From Gammaproteobacteria bacterium (GTDB lineage: Bacteria > Pseudomonadota > Gammaproteobacteria > Pseudomonadales > Balneatricaceae), in assembly GCA_030748435.1 (NCBI GenBank), contig JASMLZ010000015.1, forward strand, positions 1 to 64,000: a stretch of DNA of 64,000 nt, read 5' to 3'. The first letter of the stretch is position 1, and each line of letters starts with the position of its first letter. Positions 1 to 10,773 of this stretch are shown here, in pieces. The position numbers and the translations under genes were made by a program. A model generated the notes under the pieces. The model was not told the DNA's origin, ran no database searches, and was given only the letters and a program-made list of their open reading frames with translations.

Positions 1-1775
1 TGGTCCGGTGCTGGCATTTCCGCTGCGGCTACTTCTGGTACCGGTGGGCTAAAGGCTAACTGGCGCTGCTGGCAACCGGGGCATACGTGATCAGCAAAGC
101 GTCCTTGCAGACGCTGTAAGGCAACAGACTTATTGGCAAAGATATTGGGCTTGCCGATAGCTTGTAGATGGCCGTTGCGAATAATAGGTTTGATGACCTT
201 GCCTTTGAGATTGCACAGGTATAAACCACCCCCAGCTGCGCGCAAGCGTTTGGCTTCTTTAGCCAACAGCTCAGTGCCTGACAAGTCGATAAAGTTGATA
301 CCACTGGCAATAATCAGAATGTGCTTTTGCTGCGCTGCCAGTAAGCGTGTCTGCACATAGTCAATAGCGCCAAAGAACAGGGAACCATCGATACGGATAA
401 TTTTCAGATTATCGCACTCGGGTAAGGCAGAGCGGTCTGCTGCAATCAGCAGATTAGAGTTATCTTTGCTCGCCATAGCCGTCATGGCAGGTTTGGAGGT
501 GCGGCGCAGGTATAGTACCAAAGACAAGAGTACGCCCAGGTAGATAGCAAACTCCATGGGTAATAGTAAGGTAGCAAAAAAGGTGACGACAAATACCATA
601 TGCTCATTACGACCGGCGCGAAAAATAACCTCAATATGATGCCAGTCAACCAGATTCCAGGCGACAACCAGCAAAATGGCAGCCATACTGGGTAAAGTGA
701 TATAGGCAGCCAAGGGTGCAAATAGCAGAATAATAACCGCCAGTGCCAAGGCAGCAAAAATCGCTGCCAGAGGGCTGGTGGCGCCCGTTTCATAGTTAAC
801 ACCAGTGCGCGTAAAAGACCCAGATGCAGCATAACTGGACATAAAACTACCGACAATATTGGATAAGGCCTGGCCACGAAGCTCCTGATTGCCGCGAATG
901 CGCTGCCCTGAACGGGTGGCCACGGAACGCGCAATAGAAACCGCTTCAACCAGACCAAGCAGACCAAGTGCCATGGCGCCAGGGGCTAGGTCACGAATGA
1001 TTTGGGAATCTATGGGTGGCATGGAAAAAGGGGGTAAGCTGGCAGGAATTTCACCTACCAAGCGAACATTTTGCGCCGCCTCCCAGCCACTGGCCTGCAG
1101 GGCGACGGCAACTATGCTACCAACCGCCATGGCAAGCAACATATTGGGCCAGTTTGGGCGGTAGCGGCGGATGGCAATAACGGTTGTCAGAGTAATGGCT
1201 CCAACCAGTAAGCTGGGGATATGGGTATGCAACACATTGTAATACAATGACACCCAGTTACCGACAAAATCACCACTATTGGCAACGGGTAGATTTAACA
1301 CATTTTTTAACTGGCTGGTGGCAATCACCACAGCAGCACCAGAAGTAAAACCAACCACCACGGCATGGGAAACAAAGTTCACCAGTGTGCCCATGCGGGC
1401 CAGTGCTAAAGCTAACTGAAATAAGCCAGCCATTAAAGTGAGCGTTAACACCAGACCGATAAACTGTTGGCTGCCGGGCTCAGCCAAGGGACTAATGGTG
1501 GTGAACACCACAATTGACAGAGCTGCCGTTGGGCCAGAAATAAGGTGCCATGATGAACCAAATAAAGCGGCAATAACGGTAGGAATAATAGCGGCGTAAA
1601 GGCCATACTCAGGTGGCATGCCAGCGATTAAAGCGTAAGCGACACCTTGCGGTAAGACAATAATGGCACCGGTTAGGCCGGCTAAAGCATCAGCGCGCAG
1701 GCTGGCGGGGCTGATCTGCTGCGCCCAGACTAGGAATGGAAAAATACGGGCCAATAGTGAATGATGGTTGGGCAT
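1..1775 (-). CDS. SulP family sulfate permease with C-terminal STAS domain (truncated by window edge)
   Basis: Reverse-strand reading from ATG at 1773-1775 gives MPNHHSLLARIFPFLVWAQQISPASLRADALAGLTGAIIVLPQGVAYALIAGMPPEYGLYAAIIPT..., typical SulP, followed by a STAS-like C-terminal region; no stop before base 1. Confidence 0.9.
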   Translation of the reverse strand, partial: MPNHHSLLARIFPFLVWAQQISPASLRADALAGLTGAIIVLPQGVAYALIAGMPPEYGLYAAIIPTVIAALFGSSWHLISGPTAALSIVVFTTISPLAEPGSQQFIGLVLTLTLMAGLFQLALALARMGTLVNFVSHAVVVGFTSGAAVVIATSQLKNVLNLPVANSGDFVGNWVSLYYNVLHTHIPSLLVGAITLTTVIAIRRYRPNWPNMLLAMAVGSIVAVALQASGWEAAQNVRLVGEIPASLPPFSMPPIDSQIIRDLAPGAMALGLLGLVEAVSIARSVATRSGQRIRGNQELRGQALSNIVGSFMSSYAASGSFTRTGVNYETGATSPLAAIFAALALAVIILLFAPLAAYITLPSMAAILLVVAWNLVDWHHIEVIFRAGRNEHMVFVVTFFATLLLPMEFAIYLGVLLSLVLYLRRTSKPAMTAMASKDNSNLLIAADRSALPECDNLKIIRIDGSLFFGAIDYVQTRLLAAQQKHILIIASGINFIDLSGTELLAKEAKRLRAAGGGLYLCNLKGKVIKPIIRNGHLQAIGKPNIFANKSVALQRLQGRFADHVCPGCQQRQLAFSPPVPEVAAAEMPAPD

Positions 1776-1790
1776 AAATCGCTGACAGCT

Positions 1791-1819
1791 AAAATAGTAC
1801 ATTTATTGTACACTATTTT
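1791..1819. promoter_or_regulatory. Imperfect palindrome AAAATAGTACA-ttta-TTGTACACTATTTT upstream of sulP
   Basis: Visible inverted repeat in the gap between the sulP start and the end of the upstream ABC permease gene; operator or weak terminator. Confidence 0.35.
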
Positions 1820-1889
1820 AACCAGTTCAGGTGATTCTGACAGGGGGCAGTCAGTGGCCGACAATGGTGCCAACCACCTTCAGTTGGCT

Positions 1890-4364
1890 CTATATCTGGC
1901 GCAATGTGCGTAGAGGCGGTGCCTGTACCACCCGGCGGTTAAACCACCAGCCTGCCAAGCCTATCAATAGTGCACCACTAGTTGGTGCTAATAGCCATAG
2001 TTCCCAATGCCATTGTAAGGGTAGGTCAAATAACCGGGTTTGTAACACCCCCAGTAGAATTTCGGCCCCAGCACTGGCCAGTAAACCAGCAATAATGCCC
2101 ATAGTTATATACTCGATCAGCAGCATTTTTTGAATCAGGATTTTGTTGGCTCCCAAAGCTCTGAGGATGGCACTTTCGTGCATCCGTTCGTCGCGACTGG
2201 CTTGTACACTGGCTACTAAAACCAATATTCCTGCGGCTAAAATCAATAGCAAAATACTCTCTACTGCCATAGAGAGTTGGGCTACCACCTTTTGGACTTG
2301 TTTTAAGATCTGATCAACGTCAATCATGGAAATTGTCGGGTGAGCACGTAATAACGCGCTCAGTTGTGGTCGGTGCTCCGGCGCTACATACATGCTCGCC
2401 AGATAGGTAGTGCTATAGGGATCCGTTAGCGGTTTGGAGAATATCAGAAAGAAATTGGGTTGTAAGCCGCCCCATTCAACCTTACGCAGACTGGTAATAG
2501 TGGCGCTGTGTTCAATGCCGGCCACGTTATATACCAGTTGGTCACCCAGTTGCCAGCCATAGCGAGTGGCATAGTCCAGCTCGACTGACACCTGTAAATC
2601 AGTATCGTCTGCGCGCCACCAATTACCTGCGACTATGTCATTGTCGGCTGGTAAATTTTGGCTCCAGGTCAGGTTGCGTTCCCGGTCGGCCCTTGGCCCA
2701 GGTTGGTCTCGGGTAAGTTCGCTTAAAGCTTGTGGGTCCGGGTAAATCAAGCGGCCGCGGGTCATGGGATAGAAATTGAGCCCATTATTGTTAATACCAT
2801 TGGACACAACAAACATATCTAACTGGTCTCGTTGCTCACCGAATATATTTAGCATAAAGACATTGGGTATGCCGCTTTGCAAGCGCTGTTGCCAGTCACT
2901 TAGCAAAAAATTTCGTACCCCAAGCAGGCTGAACAAGAGCATCAGTGCCAGGGCAAAGATCATCATTTGCATGCTGTTTTGACGCCGTCGGCGATGCAGG
3001 TTAGCGATGCCTAGCTTGCCTGCTTGGCCGAGATATTGGCGCATCCGCGCAGTGAGCCATAAGATGCTTCGACTTAGCACCCATAATAAGCCTAGAAGCC
3101 CACCAATAGCAGCTATCAGACCTAAAGTAATAAGCCAGGATTGGCTATGCCAATAAACCAGTCCTAAGGTAGCCATAAAACCGATCATTAAATGGCTAAT
3201 GGGCTGTGCACTTCTGGCCACAGCCTGACGCAAAGCTTGTGCTGGAGCCACCTTGGCCAGCCCCAACATGGGTGGCATAACAAAGGTCAACAGACACAGT
3301 AGGCCGGTTAAGCCTCCCAACACAAAAGGCTGCAATGGCAGACCAGTGGGTGCTTGGATATAGTCGGCCAGTAGGGCTAGCAGGCCTGTGTATAACAGCC
3401 AGGCCAAGGGTAAGCTGAGCAGCAAGGCGGCTAACGCCAGTAGGAGCATTTGTGTAAGATAAAGCCAGCGTAACTGCCGCGGGCGCAAACCCAGACACTT
3501 GAGCAGGGCCACATGATTAGCTTGCCGCAGACTATAGCGCCGTGCCGACAGCACCAATGCTACACCCGCCAGAATAACCGTCAGTGAGCCGGCCAGCAGC
3601 AGGAACTGCTCGGCTCTTTCCAGGGTATCACTTAAATTATCGTTAGCGTCATCAGGCGTTTGCCAGCGCTGAGCCTGATATAGCATGGGGGTAACCGTCT
3701 GGCGCAGATCCTGAAGTTGTTGGGCTGAACCGGCTAGCAACCAACTGCGGTTAATACGACTGCCAGTTTGCACCGCCTGGGTAGCTGACAAATCATTCAG
3801 ATGCATCATAGCCCGTGGTGCAAAACCGGCAAAGCCGCCACTTTGGTCTGGTTCGCTAATTAATACCTGAGTGAGTGTGAGAGTCGCTTCACCAACGTCA
3901 ATTTGGTCGCCAACTTTAGCATCAAGGCTGGCCAGCAAACGTGAATCCAACCATAGTTCGCCAGACTTGGGGCCTTGTTGTGTGGCTGTAGCAATACCAA
4001 AAGCCTGTTGACTAACCTGTAATTGTCCCTTCAGTGGATACTGGTCGCTGACAGCTTTAATGCTGGCCAATTGCATCAGCTCATCATTAAACAGCATACC
4101 CTGAAAACTATGTACTTGAGCCTGTTGCAGGTTGCGCTCTGTAGCGAGTTGCTGCCATTGTGGTGCTATTTTGGCACTACCGTTAAGACGCAGATCTGCA
4201 GCTAGAAGACTTGCCCCTTCAGCCACCATGGCTTGCTGTACCTGAGTGGTAAACAGGCTGATGCTGGTAAGACTGGTAATAGCCAGTAGCAGTGCCACTA
4301 ACAGCAGTTGCAATTCGCCACCGCGCCAATCGCGCCAGGCTAGCCTGGCCGCCAGTTTAAACAT
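1890..4364 (-). CDS. ybbP: ABC transporter permease, FtsX/MacB-like, YbbP type
   Basis: Long ORF; internal start [38 protein letters not shown]; FtsX-like permease segments; overlaps a YbbA-like ATPase. Confidence 0.85.
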   Translation of the reverse strand: MFKLAARLAWRDWRGGELQLLLVALLLAITSLTSISLFTTQVQQAMVAEGASLLAADLRLNGSAKIAPQWQQLATERNLQQAQVHSFQGMLFNDELMQLASIKAVSDQYPLKGQLQVSQQAFGIATATQQGPKSGELWLDSRLLASLDAKVGDQIDVGEATLTLTQVLISEPDQSGGFAGFAPRAMMHLNDLSATQAVQTGSRINRSWLLAGSAQQLQDLRQTVTPMLYQAQRWQTPDDANDNLSDTLERAEQFLLLAGSLTVILAGVALVLSARRYSLRQANHVALLKCLGLRPRQLRWLYLTQMLLLALAALLLSLPLAWLLYTGLLALLADYIQAPTGLPLQPFVLGGLTGLLCLLTFVMPPMLGLAKVAPAQALRQAVARSAQPISHLMIGFMATLGLVYWHSQSWLITLGLIAAIGGLLGLLWVLSRSILWLTARMRQYLGQAGKLGIANLHRRRRQNSMQMMIFALALMLLFSLLGVRNFLLSDWQQRLQSGIPNVFMLNIFGEQRDQLDMFVVSNGINNNGLNFYPMTRGRLIYPDPQALSELTRDQPGPRADRERNLTWSQNLPADNDIVAGNWWRADDTDLQVSVELDYATRYGWQLGDQLVYNVAGIEHSATITSLRKVEWGGLQPNFFLIFSKPLTDPYSTTYLASMYVAPEHRPQLSALLRAHPTISMIDVDQILKQVQKVVAQLSMAVESILLLILAAGILVLVASVQASRDERMHESAILRALGANKILIQKMLLIEYITMGIIAGLLASAGAEILLGVLQTRLFDLPLQWHWELWLLAPTSGALLIGLAGWWFNRRVVQAPPLRTLRQI

Positions 4365-5073
4365 TGGCAGCATCCTCTGCGGTGTCAATGATTCGTCCAC
4401 CTTGCAAGTGCAGTGTGCGTTGACAGCGTGCAGCCAGTTTGGGGTCATGGGTAACCAGTATTAAGGTGGTGTTAGCGGCATGGTTTAGCTCAAATAGTAA
4501 ATCGGTAATGTAGTTGCCCGTGTCACTGTCAAGATTGCCGGTGGGCTCATCGGCAAACAGAATGGGCGCTTGGGCGGCAAAGGCCCGGGCAATAGCAACC
4601 CGCTGTTGTTCGCCTCCGGAAAGTTGATTAGGGTAGTGGTGGCCACGCTCACCCAGTCCGACTTTTTGCAGGTACTGATCAGCCCTTTGTCCGGCATCTT
4701 CATTACCTTTGACCTCGAGTGGCAGCATGACATTTTCGCGGGCATTTAGGCTTGGCAACAATTGAAAGTTCTGAAAAATAAAGGCTACTTGTTGCTTGCG
4801 TATATCAGCGCGACCTTCTTCGTCCAAGGCGGTAATCTCTTGGCCCGCTAGATACACTTTGCCGTGGCTGGGTGTGTCCAGCCCTGCCAGCATACCTAAA
4901 AGGGTCGTTTTACCGGAACCTGAGGCGCCTATTATGGCGACACTCTCGCCGGGTACAATGTTTAGATCAACTTGGTCAAGAATGCGTAAATTGGGTTGAT
5001 CTGCTTGACCGTTTGGGCTATTTATTACCTGGCACAGGCCTGCAGTGGCCAGAAACGGTGCGCTATTAGACAT
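4357..5073 (-). CDS. ybbA: ABC transporter ATP-binding protein, YbbA type
   Basis: Walker [10 protein letters not shown], signature LSGGEQQR, Walker B ILFADEPT; start chosen at [13 protein letters not shown]. Confidence 0.88.
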   Translation of the reverse strand: MSNSAPFLATAGLCQVINSPNGQADQPNLRILDQVDLNIVPGESVAIIGASGSGKTTLLGMLAGLDTPSHGKVYLAGQEITALDEEGRADIRKQQVAFIFQNFQLLPSLNARENVMLPLEVKGNEDAGQRADQYLQKVGLGERGHHYPNQLSGGEQQRVAIARAFAAQAPILFADEPTGNLDSDTGNYITDLLFELNHAANTTLILVTHDPKLAARCQRTLHLQGGRIIDTAEDAANV

Positions 5074-5740
5074 AGGATTACCAATGATAAAATCAATCAA
5101 GCTCGGATTATCGCAATTTATACCCAAATTAGGTATGCCAAAACGCAGCCTTTGCACTATTTTTACATTCTTAAGTATCAGCTTTCCGGTGCCGGCTGAC
5201 ACTGTGCTGGTGCTGGGTGATAGTCTTAGTGCTGGCTATGGCATGGCATTAAAACAGGCTTGGCCTGCCTTGTTGGAAAAACGTTTGCAGCAAGAGTCGC
5301 AAGACACCGATTGGCAAGTTATCAACGCTAGTATCAGTGGTGAAACAACTGAGGGTGGGCTGCGTCGTTTACCTTCTTTAATGCAGGAATTTAAGCCAGA
5401 CTGGTTGCTGTTGGAGTTGGGTGCCAATGATGGCTTGCGCGGTTATCCAGTGTCGATCATTAGCGCTAATTTGGGGCGTATGATTGGCATGGCTCAGGCG
5501 GCTGATATTAAAGTGGTGATACTGGGTATTCGTATTCCACCTAACTATGGGGCACGTTATAGTGAGCCTTTCTTTGCTCAATATGCGCAATTGGCACAGA
5601 GCTTCAATACCCAATTGGTGCCCTTTATTCTGCAAGATGTAGCGGTCAATCCCGAGCTGATGCAGGCTGATGGTCTGCATCCCACAGCAGAGGCGCAGCC
5701 GATTGTGCTGGCTAATGTATGGCGACATATTCGTTGGTAG
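5045..5740 (+). CDS. tesA: Arylesterase / lysophospholipase L1-like SGNH hydrolase (start may be downstream)
   Basis: VLVLGDSLSAGYGM block I, LLLELGANDGLRG, DGLHPTAEAQP; divergent from ybbAP as in the tesA-ybbAP arrangement. Confidence 0.85.
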   Translation: MARNGALLDIGLPMIKSIKLGLSQFIPKLGMPKRSLCTIFTFLSISFPVPADTVLVLGDSLSAGYGMALKQAWPALLEKRLQQESQDTDWQVINASISGETTEGGLRRLPSLMQEFKPDWLLLELGANDGLRGYPVSIISANLGRMIGMAQAADIKVVILGIRIPPNYGARYSEPFFAQYAQLAQSFNTQLVPFILQDVAVNPELMQADGLHPTAEAQPIVLANVWRHIRW

Positions 5741-5778
5741 TCTTGAGCCTGCAGGATATTGATTTTAGGGCACAAAAA

Positions 5779-5798
5779 AGGCAGGGTTTACCTGCCTT
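5779..5798 (-). terminator. Intrinsic terminator downstream of rpoH
   Basis: AAGGCAGG-GTTTA-CCTGCCTT; on the minus strand followed by TTTTTT. Confidence 0.75.
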
Positions 5799-5819
5799 AT
5801 AGTGTAGCTGGTGTACTAG

Positions 5820-6668
5820 TTAACTCATTGCGACTTTAAGCTTTTTCATGGCATTTTTTTCCAATTGGCGAATGCGCTCAGCAGAAACCTGATATTGGTC
5901 TGCCAGGGTGTGTAAAGTGGACTTGGAGTCGCTCAACCAACGTTGTTGCAGAATATTGCGGCTACGCTCGTCCAGATCAGCCATAGCATTGGCCAAACGC
6001 TTATTGGAGTCTTGTTCCCAGTCACTGGCCTCTACTTGCAAGGCTGGGTCTGCACTGTGGTCTTCCAGAAAATAAGCTGGCGCCTGATAAGCGTTATCGT
6101 CGTCACTCTCTGGTGCATCAAAGGCCATATCTTGAGCTGCCATACGGCCTTCCATCTGCTCAACCACCTTGGGGTCTACACCCAGATCAGCAGCTACTGA
6201 GTTGACTTCATCCTGAGTCAGCCATGCCAGTTTCTTTTTGGCGCTACGCAGGTTGAAGAATAACTTGCGTTGACTCTTGGTGGTGGCGACCTTAACGATA
6301 CGCCAGTTACGCAGAATATATTCGTGCATTTCGGCCTTGATCCAGTGCACAGCAAAAGATACCAGACGGACACCCACTTCAGGATTAAAGCGTTTTACCG
6401 CTTTCATTAGACCAACGTTACCTTCCTGCACCAGATCAGCTTGAGGCAGGCCATAGCCTGAGTAACTTTTCGCTATATGTACGACAAAACGCAGGTGCGA
6501 CATTACCAGCTGGCGTGCAGCTTCCAAATCATTTTCGTGATATAGACGGTTGGCAAGGGCGCGCTCTTCTTCCACCGTCAGTACTGGAATAGCACTAACA
6601 GTTTGCAGATATGCCTCATGGCTTTGGCCCGGTGTTAAGGCATCAATGGCAAGTAATTGCTTACCCAT
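5820..6668 (-). CDS. rpoH: RNA polymerase sigma-32 factor
   Basis: 282 aa; sigma70 regions 2 and 4 ([88 protein letters not shown]), RpoH hallmark. Confidence 0.97.
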   Translation of the reverse strand: MGKQLLAIDALTPGQSHEAYLQTVSAIPVLTVEEERALANRLYHENDLEAARQLVMSHLRFVVHIAKSYSGYGLPQADLVQEGNVGLMKAVKRFNPEVGVRLVSFAVHWIKAEMHEYILRNWRIVKVATTKSQRKLFFNLRSAKKKLAWLTQDEVNSVAADLGVDPKVVEQMEGRMAAQDMAFDAPESDDDNAYQAPAYFLEDHSADPALQVEASDWEQDSNKRLANAMADLDERSRNILQQRWLSDSKSTLHTLADQYQVSAERIRQLEKNAMKKLKVAMS

Positions 6669-6902
6669 ATAATATCTCCTTCATTCTGGAGGCCTTTGGC
6701 AAGTTGTTGTAGACAGTCTTTGCCGGTGCATCTCCAACCTCACAATATGTGTACAATTATATCATATTTAGAGGGTTTTTATAGCTCCACCCCTTGTCAT
6801 AAGGGCAATTTAAAGAATGACTAATGTATATCAATAAACCTTGGGAGACTACTTCGAGGCAGTAATAATAGTCAGGCTTGTTAGCAAGTGCAAGCCTATT
6901 AT

Positions 6903-7144
6903 CCTAAAAACCTCAGTTGAACACAGAATTTGCGTTGAGAGGCAGGGCCGCAACACAAGGCGCCGCTCGCAGGCAATGGCCGTAGCCCTTGGCAAGAGCG
7001 GCAACGATGGTTTGTGGTTTTGGATTCAGCGCAAAACAGTGTAGCGTTCTTGCACTCACCCACTGGGTGAATAGAACAGCTCGCCATTGTATTTACATTT
7101 CAATGTCTTACGCAAGATATAAGCGATCAACTGAGGTTTTTAGG
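6903..7144. mobile_element. MITE-like element, copy 1 (242 bp), 18-bp TIR CCTAAAAACCTCAGTTGA, target duplication ATTAT
   Basis: Perfect TIR at both ends; ATTAT at 6898-6902 and 7145-7149; near-identical to 25687-25928. Confidence 0.9.
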
Positions 7145-7207
7145 ATTATTGGCCAAGCTTGGTAAAGCTCTGTAAAGATGGGCTGGATCAGGGGCGTATT
7201 GATACCA

Positions 7208-8170
7208 TTAGGGCGCTATTTTACGGAGCTGGCTTTGCACAGTAAGTAGCGCTGCCAGCATGGCCAGACAACAACTGCCAACCAAGGTAAGCAGCCCATG
7301 CCAGGCTTGCAGATTGTGCAACTGCCATTGGCTATTGAAGCTGATCGCCAGGTTGGTTAGAGAGGGTTTTAACGTGGCCAAAGCTATACTCATCATAGCA
7401 GTGGCGATGATGCCGGCTAACAGGCCGGTCCAAAATGCCGCATAAAGGAAGGGGCGTCGCAGGTAAGCATTGGTGCCACCCACTAGCTGGATAACCAGAA
7501 TTTCTGCGCGGCGTTTTTCCATTTGCATGCGCATGGTATTACCCATGACCAGCAATACGCCCAGAGCGAGCATAACTGCCAGCACCCAGATGGCGCGTTG
7601 GCTGGATTGTACCAGTGCCTGCAAACGCTGTAGCCACAGTTGGTCAATGAGTACTTGGTCTATATGCTCTTGCTGTTCCAGTTGTTCAGCTAACTGAGCA
7701 ATGGCATTGGCTGCATTTAGCTTTGGCTCCACCAGTATGGTAGCGGGTATTGGATTGTCTGTCAGACTATCAAGAATATTCCCTAAGCCACTGGCCAGAC
7801 TGAACTCTTGCAGCGCCGCAGTGGCGGGTATAAAGGTGATATGCTTAATATCAGTCCGTTGCTGCAGTTGTTCAGCCACAGTTTGGGCTTGTGTCGGATT
7901 GGTTTCCAAGCTTAAAAAGACGCTAATATGGTTGTTGGTATTGAGCTGGGTAGCCAGACTCTGCACTTGACTGAGCATAACCATCAAGGTGCCGGGCAAA
8001 GCCAGAGCAACGGCCAGAGTGAGCCAGGTAAGTAAATTGGTAACCGGGTTAAGCCAAAGGCGTAACCAGCTACTAAGGGCCACTTCATAATGTTCACGTA
8101 GTAGGCGTTTGCCTATCGTTTCCGGGCGACTGCGTTGTGCTTGACTGGTTGTTTTCTCGCTACCTGCCAT
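7208..8170 (-). CDS. ftsX: Cell division protein FtsX
   Basis: Adjacent to ftsE and ftsY; FtsX-type permease with N-terminal extracellular domain. Confidence 0.95.
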   Translation of the reverse strand: MAGSEKTTSQAQRSRPETIGKRLLREHYEVALSSWLRLWLNPVTNLLTWLTLAVALALPGTLMVMLSQVQSLATQLNTNNHISVFLSLETNPTQAQTVAEQLQQRTDIKHITFIPATAALQEFSLASGLGNILDSLTDNPIPATILVEPKLNAANAIAQLAEQLEQQEHIDQVLIDQLWLQRLQALVQSSQRAIWVLAVMLALGVLLVMGNTMRMQMEKRRAEILVIQLVGGTNAYLRRPFLYAAFWTGLLAGIIATAMMSIALATLKPSLTNLAISFNSQWQLHNLQAWHGLLTLVGSCCLAMLAALLTVQSQLRKIAP

Positions 8171-8839
8171 CTAGCTGCCTCCTGCATAGGCACCACTAAT
8201 ATGGCCTTGGTGTAGATGAATTTTGGGGTGTGGCAAACGTTCAATAAGGTTCAGGTCGTGACTGGCAATCAATACGGTCACGCCAACCTGATTAAACTGC
8301 TCGAATAATTGCATAATTTCTGCCGATAATTTGGGGTCCAGATTACCGGTCGGTTCATCGGCTAGTATCAGGCGAGGTTTGTTGACAATTGCGCGAGCGA
8401 TGCCTATACGTTGTTGCTCGCCTGTTGATAGCACTTTGGGAAGTTGTTTTTCCTTGCTTAGCAGACCTACCTTATCCAGAGCAGCACGTACTCGCCGACC
8501 TGCGTCACGATTGTTGTAGCCACTCACTTTTAAGGGCAGGGCAATATTGTCATATACACTGTAATCTTCCAGCAGTTGGTGATGTTGAAATACCAGGCCT
8601 ATCTTGCGCCGATGCAGGGCAATCTGGTTACCATGGAGTTTGCTTAAATCTTGCTGGTCGACAATAACTCGGCCAGACGAAGGCTGCTCCATAAGCATAA
8701 CCAGTTTTAGCAGGGTACTTTTGCCAGCCCCGGAATGTCCCGTAAGAAAGGCCATGGCGCCACGTGGCATATGCAAACTGGTATGATCAAGAGCCGTCTT
8801 GTCGGCATAGCGTTTGCTGACCTGCTCAAGCTGAATCAT
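8171..8839 (-). CDS. ftsE: Cell division ATP-binding protein FtsE
   Basis: [11 protein letters not shown]..., Walker [23 protein letters not shown]; ftsYEX order. Confidence 0.96.
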   Translation of the reverse strand: MIQLEQVSKRYADKTALDHTSLHMPRGAMAFLTGHSGAGKSTLLKLVMLMEQPSSGRVIVDQQDLSKLHGNQIALHRRKIGLVFQHHQLLEDYSVYDNIALPLKVSGYNNRDAGRRVRAALDKVGLLSKEKQLPKVLSTGEQQRIGIARAIVNKPRLILADEPTGNLDPKLSAEIMQLFEQFNQVGVTVLIASHDLNLIERLPHPKIHLHQGHISGAYAGGS

Positions 8840-8845
8840 GGTGAC

Positions 8846-9964
8846 TTATTTACCTTGGTCCGACGGTTCGAATAAGGCGTCGATAAATTGTTCAGCATCA
8901 AAGGGGCGTAGATCATCAGCTTGTTCACCTACCCCGATAAAGCGGATGGGTAGACGGGCCTGTTTGGCGAGCGCAAAAATAATCCCACCCTTAGCTGTAC
9001 CGTCGAGTTTGGTCAAGGTTACCCCGGACACTCCCACAGCTTCACCAAACAAGGTGGCCTGACTGAGGGCATTTTGGCCAGTGCCAGCATCCAGTACCAG
9101 CATAACCTCGTGGGGAGCGTTGGCATCAAGTTTCTGTATCACGCGCACGACTTTGCGCAGCTCATCCATCAAATGGCCCTTGTTTTGCAAACGCCCAGCA
9201 GTATCGGCAATGACTATATCAACCCCTTTGGCTTGCGCGGATTGCACGGCATCAAAGATTACCGAAGCACTGTCGGCCCCGGTATGCTGAGCAACAACGG
9301 CAACATTATTGCGTTCGCCCCAGGTTTGCAATTGCTCTACGGCAGCCGCACGGAAGGTGTCTCCAGCTGCCAACAAGACAGATTTGCCCTCGGCCTGAAA
9401 GCGTTTAGTCAGCTTACCAATAGTAGTGGTTTTACCGGCGCCATTGACGCCAACCATCAAAATAACAAATGGACTGGTTTGCTTAGGGATGGTCAACGGC
9501 GCCGTGCAAGGTTGAATCAGATTAGCCAAACATGTACGCAGAGCGCTATACAGTGCCTGTGGGTCCTGTAAATCTTTGCGTGCCACTGTCTCAGTCAGTT
9601 CGGTCATAATGGCTGCGGTTGCCTCAACTCCAATATCGGCCATTAAGAGTTGGGTCTCAAGCTCTTCAAATAGCTCATCGTCGATGGTCTTGGCGCCCAT
9701 AAACAGACTGGCCAGGCCATCACCCAGTTGGGAACGTGTGCGTGCCAAACCTTGGCGGATGCGAGCAAAAAAGCCGCTACTGGAAGGCTTTTGTTGGGGT
9801 TGTGCTTGCGGCGTGACGATTGCTTGGTCTGGTATCTGTGCAATGGCGTCTGGTTGAGCGGCCATCGCCTCGGCATGAAGGTCAGTGTCGCTTGCGGTTG
9901 TTGCCGTGGACTCGACTTTAGCGGATTGCTTGTCCTGTTTGCCAAATAGATTAAATAGAGCCAT
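8846..9964 (-). CDS. ftsY: Signal recognition particle receptor FtsY
   Basis: NG domain: GVNGAGKTTTIGKL, DTFRAAAVEQL, DTAGRLQNK, TKLDGTAKGG; start chosen at MALFNLFGKQ. Confidence 0.97.
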   Translation of the reverse strand: MALFNLFGKQDKQSAKVESTATTASDTDLHAEAMAAQPDAIAQIPDQAIVTPQAQPQQKPSSSGFFARIRQGLARTRSQLGDGLASLFMGAKTIDDELFEELETQLLMADIGVEATAAIMTELTETVARKDLQDPQALYSALRTCLANLIQPCTAPLTIPKQTSPFVILMVGVNGAGKTTTIGKLTKRFQAEGKSVLLAAGDTFRAAAVEQLQTWGERNNVAVVAQHTGADSASVIFDAVQSAQAKGVDIVIADTAGRLQNKGHLMDELRKVVRVIQKLDANAPHEVMLVLDAGTGQNALSQATLFGEAVGVSGVTLTKLDGTAKGGIIFALAKQARLPIRFIGVGEQADDLRPFDAEQFIDALFEPSDQGK

Positions 9965-10109
9965 GGTTTCTGGCATCCTCCAGTATTTTTCTGAGCCGCA
10001 TTCTATCATGATGGTAAGTGGGGTTATACCCTGATCCACCAGAACAATCCCTGTTGTTGCCTCGTAAGATGCCCTACAATAGGCCTTTCTATTTTATGTT
10101 TGTAGACCT

Positions 10110-10766
10110 ATGACTCGCAACCGTCGCCCATCAAAAAGTAAAGCACACAACCCCTTTAAGGCTATTACAGGTCAGGATAAGGTGGTGGACTTTGCCAAGC
10201 CAGCGCGGCAGGAGCTACGTATTATTGCGGGACATTGGCGTGGTCGCAAAGTGCCTTTTACCGCTGTGGCTGGACTGCGGCCAACCTCAGACCGGGTGCG
10301 TGAGACGGTATTTAATTGGCTAGCACCAACCTTGCCTGGCGCCTGTTGTCTGGATTTGTTCGCTGGCACTGGTGCTTTAGGCCTAGAAGCCCTGTCACGG
10401 GATGCTTCTGTGGTAGATATGGTGGAGTTGTCACAGGTGGCGATGCAGCAATTGCGCAATAATCTGGCGCTGTTGCCCATGCAGGAAAACCAGGTAGCCA
10501 AGGTGCATAATATGAGCTGCTTTGATTGGCTACGGCAAGCCCATAAAACCTATGATATTGTGTTTTTGGATCCGCCCTTTGCCTTGTCTTTGATGGATGA
10601 TGTGCTGGCCCTCTTGCAGGAGGGCCAGTTATTGCGTCAAGGTAGTCTAATCTATATTGAACAGCCCACGCCCTTGGCCAGTTTATCTTTGCCCGAACAT
10701 TGGCATCTGCATCGCCAAAAGAAGGCTGGGCAGGTGCACTATGGTGTGTTGAGAGTAGAGGCTTAA
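10110..10766 (+). CDS. rsmD: 16S rRNA (guanine966-N2)-methyltransferase
   Basis: RIIAGHWRGRKV...LRPTSDRVRETVFNWL, LDLFAGTGALGLEALSR, FLDPPF motif. Confidence 0.95.
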   Translation: MTRNRRPSKSKAHNPFKAITGQDKVVDFAKPARQELRIIAGHWRGRKVPFTAVAGLRPTSDRVRETVFNWLAPTLPGACCLDLFAGTGALGLEALSRDASVVDMVELSQVAMQQLRNNLALLPMQENQVAKVHNMSCFDWLRQAHKTYDIVFLDPPFALSLMDDVLALLQEGQLLRQGSLIYIEQPTPLASLSLPEHWHLHRQKKAGQVHYGVLRVEA

Positions 10767-10773
10767 GAGCCGG

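Noticed and set aside
6899-7087. 62-aa ORF (MASCSIHPVGECKNATLFCAESKTTNHRCRSC...) repeated at 25683-25871 and partly at 56754-56936
   Set aside because: Lies inside the MITE copies and runs out through the TIR; repeated only because the element is repeated. Copy 3 does not preserve its N-terminus. Not treated as a gene.
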